In this document: in pieces, positions 11,885 to 24,603 of the stretch | Position numbering within the stretch: position 1 is the first letter of the stretch | Layout: every line of letters begins with the position of its first letter | From: Nageia nagi | Lineage: Eukaryota > Pinophyta | Reading direction: 5' to 3' | Assembly (NCBI GenBank): GCA_050084985.1 | Contig: JBITNC010000001.1 | Coordinates: 84,134,001-84,198,000, forward strand | DNA length: 64,000 nt | Notes under the pieces: model-generated | Database searches by the model: none | What the model was told of the DNA's origin: nothing | Seen by the model: only the letters and a program-made list of their open reading frames with translations | Program-made: the position numbers and the translations under genes

Positions 11885-14470
11885 TGGTACCTTACATGTA
11901 GGTATTTATTCTCCTCTTTAGAATTTTACCACCTTGTATCATTCATTCATTTGTTTCATTTTCAATCATATAATTAGGAGTTAATACTAGATCATGTCTC
12001 TTATTTCATGATCATGAACACTGTGGGATAGGATAATAGTCACTCATCTTCTAACCATTATGTGTCATGGCATTCTTCATTTATACACTTTTCATCATGT
12101 TTTTTTCACTTGCATTGATCATATTATTTGGTATCAATCTTTTTAATCCTCTAGGTTTGACCATTAGAAATTATCTCTCAAATCCCTAGCAGAGCAAGCA
12201 AAATTATAAACATGCATGGAAGTTAATCCTTCATATACCTAGATTAGCCAAGACATTCTTCACTATTTTTTGTGTCATATTGTATCATTGACATCATTGT
12301 ATGTCCATTCGTATCTCTTATCATCTTATCCCATATATAGTTATCAATAAGGACATGACCACTTGGTTCATACCCACTTCGAGTTGCCTTTTGTTATTAC
12401 CCTAGGTTTGACCATAAGCTTTGATTATCATTATTTGTAAGGGATATCCTTATGTTATATATGACTTGTGACATGTTTTGACATCCATCAATGCCATCAC
12501 TTATTTTCTCATTTAGCATTTTTTTTCTTTTTTTAATTTTGTGTTTTCATATCTTATCATTTTTATTATTCATATTATGATGTTTGGACACTTTATTTTT
12601 CGTTGGAATTCATATTGACTCTTTTCATTTTGTCCATTTTGATATTTTTTAGCTTGCCCTCTATTGTTACTTAGCCCTATTTAATGTCTCGGTAATCATG
12701 TATGCAATATTCTCATTTCTCATCCATTTTCTATACTTAGTCTTTAATGATCTTTTTATGTCATTTTAAGTCACCCTATTCAATTTCATCAAATTTTGAA
12801 GTCATTTGTTAGTGTTTTGATTTTTAGGGACATAAGTCCTAAAATTTGACCCTTGTAAAAATTGGATATTTGATTTATCTTTTTGAAGTGTCAAGTGATG
12901 TATATTTTTATTTTTCTCTTTTCTTTATGATTCTTCAATATAAATTCAATCATAATGTCAAATTTTAGTTCTATATCTTATCATTTCATATCTTTTTGAA
13001 CACCAAACAATGGATACTTTGACTAGCACCCTTTCAATGACCACTGAAGGATGTCACAACTTGATAAGTTGCCTCCAATTTGGGATTCATAAATAGATTA
13101 AATGGAATCCATTTTTTGATCCATTTAATCTTGCACTTATATTGAATTACCTAGAATCATATCATCAAATCCATTTAGAATTTAATGGACTAAAATAAGG
13201 TAGTTGCTTAATATCTTTCACCAAAATTCATCTTTTTGCACTTTTTTAACTTTTCAAAATTTTGTTAAAATCCTATTCTAGTCTAATTAATGACGTCATT
13301 TTTTCATCAATTTGAGTATGTTTATCTTGTAACCATTACATGACATATTTCATTATGTTTATTATGCGATCAATTTGCTTTTTCATGACATCTTATGTGG
13401 GCTTGCTTAGTTGCTCATTGTATGTACTTTAATTTCTTTTGTTATTTATTCTCTTATAATTTTGTTGTGTTTATATCTTTTCCATTGTTATCATTTATTA
13501 ATTGTTATTATGTCACACATCATTATCTCTTTCATTTAGTAAATGTATCCCTTATTTATCGAATTATCATTTTTTTTCAAAGCATTATCATTTATTACTT
13601 ATTGTTATTTATAGTTACTTTAATCAATTATCATTGTGTATGTTATTTATCTGTATTACTTGTTATCATTAATTTTGTGTCCACTTCATATGGTCATCTT
13701 TTTATCAATTTTATCTTCTTATTTTTGTGTTCATTTTTAGGTATATTTGTTTTTATTTCTTTTGTGTGTTAATTTTATCATTTAGGAATTATTTGTTATT
13801 ATTCATTCATACTCATGTATTTTCACCATGTGGTAATTACATCTATTTTTGTTGTTTATTAACCATGCATCAAATGTATTGCTGTCTCATTGTGTATTTC
13901 ATACATGCATACATGAGTGTTATTCATTTTTAGTGTTCTTGTGTATTTTATCTATACATAAATGAGCATCATCCATTTTTAGTAGTTATATATATTTTAT
14001 ACATGCATTTGAATTGTTTATTATCTCATACATACATGTACAAAATAAATTCATACATATAAATAAAATTCAAGCATATAAATAATTAGACATCATTATT
14101 ATCATTTAGCACATAGAATATATCATAATCATAAAAGCATGCATATCATCATATCATGTAGCAATCATAAGTACATAAATACATACAACTATAATCATGT
14201 ATAACATAAGCATCCATCCATGTCTAGCTCATAACATATAAGGCCATAGTGCATCAAATCATCGCCCATATCAAACCATAGTGCATACATCATATCATAC
14301 TAATCCAAAACCATGTCTAAATGTACATATGAATATCATAAATGTTTTACATGAATATCAATAAATATTCATACATAGGCATAAATACACCAAGATGTTT
14401 CAAAGCATTTATATATCGATAAAAAATGCATGTTTGAGTTTATCAAAATTATGCATGTGAGGGCCTATCA
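11885..14470. other. Non-coding AT-rich stretch between element A pol and the antisense frame
   Basis: No recognisable coding. Bases 13395-13933 are very T-rich and give hydrophobic nonsense ORFs. Bases 13960-14400 are built from CAT/ATACAT-type low-complexity sequence. This may be the 3' untranslated spacer of element A or part of a long LTR. Confidence 0.4.
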
Positions 14471-14479
14471 AAACTGACA

Positions 14480-16345
14480 TCTCAACCCAAGCTCTAAGTC
14501 TTAGCTTTGCTTAAAAGTAGTGGTGTCATCACCTTAAACACATGGTCCCTATTCCTATCTAGGGGTAGTGGGTGTCTCTCCCTATCCCTAAACCATCCCT
14601 CCCAATGGGGCCTCCTATCATTCCCTTCCCTCTTGATGGCTAGGGCATCCTAAATACTCCATCCTATTATAGATCTTGGGTAACTTTCCTCATCAAATGG
14701 TTGTTTCTCACCTTATGCATGCTCTACTATGAGATCATATTATAGCTCCAAGTATAACTCCCCAAATAAATCCTCCCTCCATATGGTGGCTTTATAGCCA
14801 TTATGCCTACCACCAATAGCTATACCTAGAATGCCAACATCCTCATAGCCTCTCTCTACCATTGGTCCATGATAAACTAATACTACAACTTTTGAACCAT
14901 TACATCATTAGTTTGTGTAGCCATATCTACTCATAGGGCCCCTACATGTATCCTCTCAATAGCTACTAAGAGTTGTTCCAATCATTATGATTCTACCTAT
15001 GTAATTTGTAACTACGCATGTAGTCTATCACTCCCTTAGATGGTTACATCTTTGGCATGTATAGCTACATCTCTCTCTACCACAACTGCATCCCTCTCCA
15101 TAATCATTGCATCCCTCTATACAATAATAAATTCTCTCTCTATGTGTAGGGTATCTTGCTCTTTGATTAGAGCATATCATTCCTAACAAATGGTGTCTCT
15201 CTTAATGTGGGCCACATATCTATCAAATAGGGTTGTATCTTAATCTTGCATCAATTGGGCATCACAAACTTCCTTCTCTTAACCATGATATTAAGAGCCA
15301 CATTAAACTCTACATATTTGAGATACCCTTCCATCTCTCTTAAGACCTACTATAGCTAGTGCTAGTCATGGAGCACCTATAGCCTCTTTCCCATGACCAC
15401 TTGCTCTCACTATGATACCCACTAGGAATCATATACTACCATCATCCTTACATCATCTACATTTGGTATCATGATCACCTCATTAAGAGCTATGTACTAC
15501 CTCTTTAGTAGGTCCCATGTGCATATATGAATCAGTATAGCTCTAATTTTAATGGGACATCCTATTGTATGTTTATTGGTAGGTGATGTACTCATAATGA
15601 AAAATCTCTACATCTCATAACCTCTTCATGCATACATCATGGGATCTATTTACTCATACTAGCTACTCAATATCCTTGGCCCACACTGGTGCTACCCTAT
15701 AGGGTTTGAAGATAATATCCTTTATTCATATTTTGATTTGTAGGCAATGATATTAGGTGTACATACCTTTCTAAGGTCTCCTCCATAGAGATTCATATAT
15801 GCTATTCCATATCTTGATGTAAGGTAACTCTCACCCTATAATTGGTCACTCAAAATTCAAAACCTCTATGTTGTGGATGTTGTAAGGAAGACTATGGGTC
15901 CATGCCACCCACATGTGCTCCCATGCCCAGATTTAATTCAATAATGATGTAGTAATCCCCACCCTATCTCTTTATAAATCTTCCAACTATATGTACATCT
16001 ACTATAGTATCATGAGGACCATGTGTAGATCATTCCCTCCTCCATGATGTATCATACCACATCCAATAGGTTCTAAGGAAACTATTACCACTTGTATCTG
16101 GTAGTAGGAAGCTCCTAATCATGATCATAACTATTATCTCCTATTTTGTGATTAACCTATCACTATATGCTACTACATATTCCACCCCTTTGTGAACCAT
16201 GTTAATCACTTTCCATTCATCATTGAATATCCTCTGCATAGCTTGGTTGTTTGAGGAAGTCCTTATTATCATGGCTCCCTTGATGAGTATGCATAATATA
16301 CAATAGATTTCTTTGAGCATGATAGTCATTTCCTCTATGTGAAAA
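14480..16345 (-). pseudogene. Antisense PMD-like (plant mobile domain) reading frame with coiled-coil tail, decayed
   Basis: On the minus strand 16345-16141 reads EEMTIMLKEIYCILCILIKG, then AMQRIFND, which resembles the start of PMD domains (EMT-TLEDVYRILR-PI-G). After a stop, SFLLPDTSGNSFLRTYWM follows, and in another frame IWAWEHMWVAW near 15880-15930, like the WxWEH box of PMD proteins. Further on (about 15220-15030) come REFIIV, ERDAMIMERDAVVVERDVA and DRLHAQLQIT, a heptad-like run that predicts a coiled coil. PMD domains are known in plant MAIN/MAIL proteins and in some retrotransposons. An antisense ORF between pol and the 3' LTR is known in Grande-type Tat elements. Assignment to element A is inference. 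Many stops and frame changes. Confidence 0.5.
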
Positions 16346-17640
16346 TGAAAGGTGTTACATTGGATATCCTAAACAAATTTTGAATATAAGCCTAGTCTAT
16401 GATGATCTTTTGTATTCATGTAACACTAGCTAGTCCTATGACCTCTAGCCACATCCAATCATCCTCATCTAAAAACCTACAAACATCTCTTAGGATCAGC
16501 CTAAACTTGTGTCATATCTTTGATTGACACTAGTTCAAATGATAATCATGTTAATCTCCCTTATCATAGTAAGTGTATCTCTATTTTGTCAAGTTATTCC
16601 TCTCAATTTTAAGTTATTATTTATTTTGTGTCCTATCCTATATCATTTTAACCTATTATGTCTCTAGTTTTTTGCATCTAGGGCTTTGCTTTGTGTCTTT
16701 GTCACCTTTCATTATTTTTTATCTATTTTTATCAAATTTACCTAGGTTTTCTAATTGATCTACATTAGATCAGTTAGGGTTTCCTAACCTATCCCTTACA
16801 AATTATTTGGTGGATCAATTGCATACTTGACTAACTAACCATCCAATCTTAGGTCTAGCTAGCCAAGGCCTAATAAGTGGGGTGCCCACCAACCCCTAAA
16901 TTAGGACTGATCTATGTCATTATAAAAAACTCAAACAATTAGCATCAAATTCAAAAATTAATTTGATAAGTTTGTTCTAAACTAATTTATGGTCATTTTG
17001 ACTATGGTTTTACCTATTTTGGTATGGTATTTTATAATCTACATGATAGCCTAGGTTTTAAATTTACCCTATGGTTTTGTCAAATTTTAGCTCATTTTAA
17101 CTGTTAAAAGCTAAAATAAAGTTCATTTCCTTTGATAAACTAGGTGTGAGCTACTTAAATACACTTTCATAAATGAAACTAGTTGAGTTTTTAACTACAT
17201 AATCACTTGTGTAGGTACTTCCTTCCTCCTTTGGGTGGGCCATATGGTGGCTCCTATCCATCTCCTTCAACTACTACCATCTCATACATTCAACTCTGGT
17301 CACTCTTAAGCTCAAGAAACATGATAAGTTTTTCCCTCATTCAAAGATCAAATCTCAATGAAATGTATGCAAATGATAAAATACAATCAACATTTTTATT
17401 TTTAACCTATTGTACTACTACCTAGCTGCTTGATTAAGCAATTGGTTGATTGAATAGTTTAGCTAGTTCCCTCAACCATTCCTCTTAGCCATCCTTTTAG
17501 TTAGACCTAGTTGGCTTATAGAATATCAATTAGGTATCCTTTTTTCATTTTCCCCCTTTTTGGTTAATCCACTTAACCTTTCTCACTTATTGATTGATAA
17601 TATGGTTATGGCCCTTTCCTATACCTCATCCCATCTTCCC
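16346..17640. other. Non-coding stretch before the candidate 3' LTR
   Basis: No frame recognised on either strand. A short open stretch at 17207-17425 has no familiar motif. It would be the leader of the antisense frame if that frame was transcribed from near the 3' LTR. Confidence 0.35.
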
Positions 17641-17652
17641 ACTCGAGGGGGA
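17641..17652 (+). promoter_or_regulatory. Candidate polypurine tract before LTR-like start
   Basis: ACTCGAGGGGGA directly precedes TGTAATAACCGACC. A G-rich purine run abutting TGTAAT is the usual gypsy PPT/LTR junction; compare element G at 57559-57580. Confidence 0.6.
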
Positions 17653-18184
17653 TGTAATAACCGACCTTTTTCATATTCCTAATTATTATCATCCTATTAA
17701 GTGCCACTATAGATGCAATCAACTTTTTGCAATATTGATATTCTAGTCTTGCATTTTTTATCATTTTATTTGATCATTCTCAACATATTTATCATTTAAT
17801 ATGATATTTTATTCAAGTAACACATACCTATGCTTTGCAATCAAATGATTGGTAGGTCTATGAGCCTATGCTTGATCATTTGATATGATTGTGTTGTTAT
17901 CACTTTTTATCCTTCAAATACTAGGGCAAAGTGATATCATTTTATCATTTGACTATTAAGGCAAAGCAAAGTCATTGATCATTCAACCCTACAACTATTA
18001 GAGAAAATTAGAGATCACCTTCTTTCATTATTTAGCTTCTTGATGCAACTACATCCTTTTAGCACAATTGTATCATATCATTGAACATCATGTTTTAAAG
18101 TTTCATTTAATTATGATTTACCCTTTAACACTATATTGACATAGCTGGTTCATTTTCACATCCCATCTTCTTAAGTACTGACTA

Positions 18185-18395
18185 GTTATGATACAATAGT
18201 ATTAGCACTATGAGGTGTTATAGCCATATGTACTCCTTGATATGATTATGTGATTTGTATCATAGCTCATTATTTCTAGGTGTATATTGGTTATGATATG
18301 AGAGTGTTAGCATCATAAGGTGTTATATCCATATATACCCTTAGTATGACTTATCAATCCTATCATCATTAGTATCACATCACACACACTTCACT
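18185..18395. repeat. Imperfect tandem duplication, period about 105 bp
   Basis: GTTATGATACAATAGTATTA at 18185 recurs as GTTATGATATGAGAGTGTTA at 18290. Both copies continue with GGTGTTATA-CCATAT. Two copies, clearly diverged. Confidence 0.65.
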
Positions 18396-19225
18396 TAATT
18401 TTGTACCACATTTGGCATCTTGCAAAATTTTAATATACATCTCATGAAAATTAGTATAAAAAAGGAGTATCTATAAACACCTAAAAATTATTCATTCACC
18501 TAACTTAGGTAATTCATGATTATTTGACCCATCTTACAATTTATCACGATCCTATCATTTATTTTTCCTATTTCAATAATATTCATGCAATTGATTTTCG
18601 TAACTTAGCCCATTGTTATCACATAGTCAACCCTAGCCCTAACCATCCTTTTGATTAGGGATTGATTGATCAATTATGGTTTAAACCCTAACCATCCTAC
18701 AAATTGGTCACTTTTATAATAAAAAGATCATTTCAAATTTATTTTCCTCCAATCCAAAAATCACCAACATATATCTAATGAGCTCTTGCATGTTAATCCC
18801 TCCCCTAATTATGTACACAAACTTTTATAGCTTGGTACCTTCCATGTGAGCTAAACCCATCACTTCCAAGGCAAAATGATAATTTTTATCCTCATATTGT
18901 AAATAAATCTTAGGAAAACTCATGTGATTTGGATTTTTCTATAGAATATTATTATTTTAAGAATTTTTATAGGCTTTAGAGGTCATTAAAGAGCATCAAA
19001 TCATATTTTTTTATCATTTCTTTAAATCACTTGTACATGGTTACATTTTAGTGTTTTTAGGTTATTCTCTTGTAGAATTAGCCTAGAATACTTTAGTTTA
19101 TTTAAATGATTAGGTAAATCATTTTGGGTCTTATGTTAGCTTACATTGTAGGTATTGACCATTTTTGAGTACCTTTTTGACTCAAGGCTTAGAGATTTAC
19201 AAGTAAACTAGTAATATTTTGCTTG

Positions 19226-19230
19226 GTTCT
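19226..19230. repeat. Element C target duplication, left copy (GTTCT)
   Basis: GTTCT before the left LTR versus GTTAT at 24604-24608 after the right LTR: four of five match, consistent with an old duplication. Confidence 0.55.
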
Positions 19231-19980
19231 TATAGATGCTAAAAATGATTTATTATTTATTTAATAAATGCTATACTTCTTAAATTATTTAATGCAATAT
19301 TACATATATCAACATAAAAGGATGTTATAATTCAATGCCATATTTTATATTAATGCTATATCATATATCATGGATTTTATTTTAAAGTATCTTGAATATA
19401 ATAATGATTATATTATTGAATGATGTCAAACATTACTCCTTTATATGTATTTTGCAGGCTATATATATGGGTGAATAGGTTTATATCCACATATCAAAAC
19501 TCTTTCATATTGATAAAGAACTTTGATAGGTGGTTATCAACTATAACAATGTCTCTAGACACCACCTATCCTCAGAATTTGTTATACTCTATGTTCTACA
19601 ATTTCTAACTTTGGTGCACATCATAATTCAATACATTCCATGTAGTTAGTAGTGTGCTTCTCCTATGTTGGTAGCGACATTCTTCTCTTATGCCATCAAC
19701 AAGGTGAATCTTCTAGATTAAGGGTTCCAAGCTTGGATGGTTAAGCTATTGGTTCATGCACATGAAGATTAGTTGTGAGATCACTTGAGTCTGATCCCAA
19801 TCCTCTAAAGATTCATTGATATTTGCTTTTAAGGATTGTACACATACTCCATGTCAAGTGCACATTTTTTATGTATATCTATTTCAATCTGATATAGTGT
19901 CTATTGTATATTTAATTGTATGATGTAGATTATTTATTTAATTGTGTTTATTCATATATTTGCAAAATTTAGAGTCTAGA
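19231..19980 (+). repeat. Element C 5' LTR
   Basis: Aligns end to end with 23852-24603 and, reversed, with 59431-60147. Shared landmarks include TTTATTATTTATTTAATAAA at the start, a TATA-like stretch before GGGTGAATAGGTT, and TCTGATATAGTGTCTATTGT near the end. TTTTGGTGAACCCC just after it is a possible primer site (it starts TGG after a short gap), but I cannot name the tRNA. Confidence 0.82.
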
Positions 19981-20539
19981 TTTTGGTGAACCCCAATGTA
20001 TCTTACAAACCCTAGAATTTTTCATTTTAGGGAATCACTTTTTCTTAGGGGTATTGCATTAGAAACCCTTGGTTTTATTTTACTCTTTTGGTTTAGTTAA
20101 TTTTCTTCAAATTTAGAAAATTTTATTGCTTTGAAAAAAAAAGTTTATTTTCCTTAAAAATGTCACTCTAGAAAAATCCAATTTTTGGAGGTCATTTTCT
20201 TCAATTTGGTGGGATCTAGCAATAGAAATATTTTTCCAAACCATAGATACATATAATTGGGGAATATTTTAGATTTTTCTAGGCCTAAATTTGCATATTT
20301 TGAGTGATTTTGAAAATATTTTTGTAAAAAATGTCACATTTAAAAATCATATAATTTACAACTATTTTACAACTATTTGGTGACTTGTTTCATAATAAAA
20401 ACTTGCCAAAACCATAGGTCATCATAGTATCCAATGTTTTGAGACTAATTTGACCTTTTTACATGCCTTTTTATCAAGATTTATTGAGGTTTTCATATAA
20501 AAATATTTGTTTGCATTTTGTTATATTTTATTCATGGAT

Positions 20540-21540
20540 ATTGCATCTAAAAGTAGTTTACTTGAACATTTGAATGTGATAAGTGATTTATTTTCACCTT
20601 CTCCAACATAAGAAATATCTAAGGGTATGGATATTATACAAAATAACAATAGGAAATCTTTTGATGAAATGAGTTTAATAAAATCATGCTTATCTATTGA
20701 TGATGATGTGCAAAATGATATGTTAATCATAGAAAATCAAGTGCATGATAATGTTAGTGATGATGATGATGATGATGATATGGCTGAATTTGATTATGAT
20801 GCATATTTAAACTTTGAATATATGGATAACCATGAAATGTATGATATTGCATTTGAAAAATTTACACCACAAGATCAACTTAAGAAAATTAAAAAGCACA
20901 TGTTAGCTGATCCTTCTTTAATGATAGGCATTTATAATGATCTTGATTGAAAAGAAAAATATAATGCATTCTTAAGGAAATAATTAAATACATTATTAGA
21001 ATATCCATATGCAAGATAATATTATATGCAAAAGTTTGAGAAAAAAATATACAAAAGAAACAACATAATCAAACTCCTCAACCGAAAACTTGATTGTAAA
21101 CTCAATCGAAACCACAACCTAAACTACAACCTAAACCTTAAATTCAAATTACATTTTAACAAACAAAACCAAAACAATGTTGCAAAGAGTATCACCTCAA
21201 GAAACATTGAAAACAAAACATGCTCATAATTATTCCCCACCACCTGATCAAGTAGCCCCCAAATTTGACATACTTAGTGGACATCAACCAAGGCTTATTA
21301 TGAGAAATACAATGAAAAATGATTTATTTATTCCATTGGAGAAAAGCATATAATATGATCATATTCCAATAGGAAATGAGGATACTTATTACACTTATCA
21401 TCAAAGAAAGGGTCATGCTACAAATTCTTGTAATGATTTGAAAGTTGTACTTTTGTACCTCATTGCATAAGGTAAATATGAGATTAAATAAAATGCTTCA
21501 GATATAGATATTGTAGATGGAATTGCAAAATTTTAAGATA
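20540..21540 (+). pseudogene. Element C gag-like remnant
   Basis: The open stretch 20627-20947 has an acidic run (VSDDDDDDDMAEFDYD) and a helical C-terminal part (FEKFTPQDQLKKIKKHMLAD) that I do not recognise. Farther on, in a different frame at about 21386-21431, YYTYHQRKGHATNSC appears. It has the same H-x3-GH-A-T-N-x-C layout as the gag end of element A, so I infer a Tat-type gag. Downstream, 21786-21938 stays open (VGAQVIENALDNLKTKGQFI) without a known domain. Confidence 0.5.
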
Positions 21541-21944
21541 AATGTGATGGTGAATCATATCGTTAGTAGCATACTATATTGTCTAGCATGAAAATAGTAT
21601 TATGGAGATGATGATTCTTGCTCTGTAAATCTAGCAAGTCAAGAAAGCACAAGAAATTTTTTAGTTCAATCAAATGTGGCTAAGATTTAGTTAAAACAAT
21701 AGAGAAAGCAAAACTATTAACCTTTTGAAAAGTATCAATTTAATATTGCACTCCTTAATGGGTATTTGTAAATAAAAATGTTCAACATAGGGTGTCCATC
21801 AACCAAACTTGAATATATTGATCTTCTTGAGAGAGTAGGAGCCCAAGTTATAGAAAATGCATTGGATAATTTAAAAACAAAAGGTCAATTTATCAAAGAA
21901 AAATATACTAAAAATGGTTTTGGTTTCACCACCCTATAATGTCC

Positions 21945-23837
21945 TATAATTTCTAAATTTTTCATATCATGAGTCATTCCATTACATGCATTTGATTACC
22001 ATGGAAAATTTTATCAATTTTTTAATCATGCTATCTTTGAATCTTCATATTTTCTATCATGTTTTTTTGGGTTCTTATTTTCTCTTTTCATCCTCATCAT
22101 TTCATCAAGTCTTCTTCTTTCATCAACTATTTTTCTTATCTTTATCTCTCATCAAGGTTTTTGAATTTGCCATGTTAATCAAATGTATCATGTATAGGGT
22201 AGTATTATGTCTATTCATTGCATCACATAGTAGTTGCATTTCATTTAAAATAAGAAATAAAAATAAAAATAAATAAGAGATATTAGGAAAAAATGGATAT
22301 AGTCTTAGCTAGAGGCTTGATAGAAATTAGATATTGAAAATCAGAAGGCAAAAATTTAGAATTTGGAATCAAAAAGTGTAAAAATTACCCATTCTTAGGG
22401 CATGAAGGAAAGTACAAGTAAATTATATCATCTCAAACATTTTTAATATTGGTCATAATTATGATATTTATTGCAATTGATAAATTAAGACTACTATATC
22501 TTCTTTGAATATCTGGTACAAAAAGTGAACATTACATATACTATTCTTATGATTTCTATTTCAAACAAAATGCATATTTTACTAATGAAATTCAAGGCCA
22601 TTGTATCTTTAAAAATCTGGTATAATATAGCATTATTGCATTGTCTATGAAATATTTCATATCTAAATGATTATTTTCAAGGCTAATTGAATGGATTCTT
22701 TCTCCTAAGTAATATCATCAATGCATAGATAAATTAAATATATCATTAAATATTCTTAAATCATGATGTGTCTTGAAATTGTTATGATAAATGGTAATTT
22801 GTTTTTTAATATGACATGATGTAAAATGATATGGATAACCATCAATTAAACATCTTTAGAATTTTTACAGTTCATACAAAAAAATTCATACTGTCAGTGG
22901 CATACAATGACTATAAATTATTTATAATTGGTGCATATTGAAATTTCATTAAATATATACTTATTTATGTGATTATTTTATATATTTGTAATGTTTTATT
23001 GAATTTGATCACATTTATTGGATACATGATTGGAAAATTTTAGGAAAACTATGTTGCCAATGTCATGTATTCACTTTGAAAATTTATGCAAATTGAAGTA
23101 TTGAAATGCAAGACCACTAAATGTTTGAATATTTGGTACATTTACAAAAATTGAATGCTATTATTCATTGTTCTACTAACAAGTATTTTCAAAGCCATGG
23201 TAACTCCATGGGCAACATCTCTTATCAATTGCAAGATTATTCCAAGCTTAAGTCATTAAAATTTGTCATCTATTTGATAATCATCATTGTTCCAAGCTTG
23301 AGTCATTAGAATTTCTCATCAGCTTGGTCTTTATATACTATGAGTTATTTATCATAGTAGTCTATACATCATGGATATTACAATCTTGGGGCATTAAAGA
23401 GGACTTCATGTGCTTGCTCTTTATAGACTATGAGTTGCCTATTATAGTAGTCTATATATCATTATTTATAGCACTATGAGTTGCATCAGCCATAGTGAAA
23501 TACTACATATTATATTAATTTCATCCTTGATCTTTATATTTCTTATTATTTCATGGATGTGATCTATGCGGGTATATGTTGCTTTATTCTATAGGTATTG
23601 TCTAGGTGAGTAGGATTGGCATATATTGCTCACCTCATAGAGAGACTCCTATTTTTTTGGCTTGCTTACCCAATACAACATGAGCAAGGGAAAACAAATA
23701 CTAAAAGAGGGAAAACAACATACCATACTTAGCATATCAATCAAAACAAGGAAGTCCACTTTACTATTGAAAATTTTCTTCTCTTCTCTCTAGAATTCTT
23801 AGGATTACACAATTTCAATGCTTTTCATTTCATATTC
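21945..23837. other. Element C internal non-coding DNA
   Basis: No pol motifs on either strand. It includes a local duplication at 23215-23330 (TTATTCCAAGCTTAAGTCATTA versus TTGTTCCAAGCTTGAGTCATTA in overlapping parts) and at 23330-23460 (CTATGAGTT--TATCATAGTAG twice). Confidence 0.5.
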
Positions 23838-23851
23838 AAATAGGAAAAAAA
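23838..23851 (+). promoter_or_regulatory. Element C polypurine tract
   Basis: AAATAGGAAAAAAA abuts the TGTAGATGC start of the 3' LTR. Element H has AAAGAGGGGAAAA at the same place. Confidence 0.6.
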
Positions 23852-24603
23852 TGTAGATGCCTAAAAATAATTTATTATTTATTTAATAAATCATATTTAG
23901 ACTTATTAAATGATTTAATAAAGTATTACATATATCAAGATAAAATGATATTATAGTGCAATGCCATGTGTAGTATTAAATGCTATATCATATATCATGG
24001 GTTTTATTTTAAATTATCTTGAATATAACAATGATTATATTATTACATGAGATCATTCTTTACTCCTTTATATGTATTTTTAGGCTATATAAATGGGTGA
24101 ATAGGTTGATATCCATATATTGGAACTCTTTTGATATTGATAAAGAACTTTGATAGGTGTTTGTCAACTATAATGGTGTCTTTGGATGCTACCTACCTTT
24201 AAAATTTATTATACTTTGAGTTTTGGATTTTCTATCTTTGGTGCACATCATAACTTGACACATTCCATGTAGTTAACAATGTTCTTCTAGACTGATAGCA
24301 ACATGCTTTTATCAAGCCATCAATGGCATGCATCTTCTAGATTAAGGGTTTTAGGATTAGATGGTTGAGCTATTGGTTCATGCACATGAAGATTAGATAT
24401 GATCTCACCATGAGTCTGATCCTAATCCTTTGAAGATTTATTGCTATCTACTTTTGAGGATTGTACACAATTCATATTAGGTGCATGCTTTTCATGTATA
24501 TCTATTACGATCTGATATAGTGTCTATTGTATATTTAATTGTATATTGTAGAATATTTATTTAATTATGTTTATTCATATATTTGAATAATTTGAGGTCT
24601 AAA
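23852..24603 (+). repeat. Element C 3' LTR
   Basis: Partner of 19231-19980. Begins TGTAGATGCCTAAAA, has a TATA box at 24086-24094, and ends GAGGTCTAAA before the GTTAT flank. Confidence 0.82.
24086..24094 (+). promoter_or_regulatory. TATA box of element C 3' LTR
   Basis: TATATAAAT before GGGTGAATAGG. The left LTR has TATATATAT at the same place (about 19460). Confidence 0.4.

Larger units (their letters stand above)
1..17652 (+). mobile_element. Element A: Tat-clade Ty3/gypsy retrotransposon, 5' end outside window, interrupted by element B
   Basis: Decayed pieces occur in the order gag zinc finger, protease, [element B inserted], RT, RNase H, second (archaic) RNase H, integrase. The second RNase H after the first is the known hallmark of the Tat clade (Retand/Ogre-like families). 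The 5' LTR lies left of the window. The right boundary is uncertain. A purine tract followed by TG lies just past pol at about 11873-11884, and a better one at 17641-17653. I use the second because an antisense reading frame between pol and the 3' LTR is known from some Tat elements such as Grande. No frame is open, so the copy is dead. Confidence 0.75.
17653..19230 (+). repeat. Candidate 3' LTR (start at 17653), interrupted or ended by element C
   Basis: Starts TGTAATAACCGACC after a purine tract. Its partner is not in the window, so the right end is unknown. It may continue beyond 24608 with element C inside it. It contains a duplicated segment at 18185-18395. Confidence 0.45.
19231..24603 (+). 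mobile_element. Element C: non-autonomous LTR retrotransposon with gag-like remnants only
   Basis: Two homologous 750-bp repeats in direct orientation bound 3.87 kb of internal DNA. LTR ends are TGTAGATGC (mutated to TATAGATGC on the left) and GGTCTA-A. A purine run, AAATAGGAAAAAAA, precedes the right LTR. The interior shows a gag-like zinc motif but no RT, RNase H or integrase, so it must have relied on enzymes from a relative, probably of the Tat clade. Element H in the window is a minus-strand member of the same LTR family. Confidence 0.8.

Noticed and set aside
13395-13933. Hydrophobic, membrane-protein-like frames
   Set aside because: They come from T-rich low-complexity DNA (TTT and TTAT codons). 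No start context, no motif, no homologous frame around them.
20521-20730. 69-codon minus-strand frame
   Set aside because: Antisense shadow of the acidic gag-like frame of element C.
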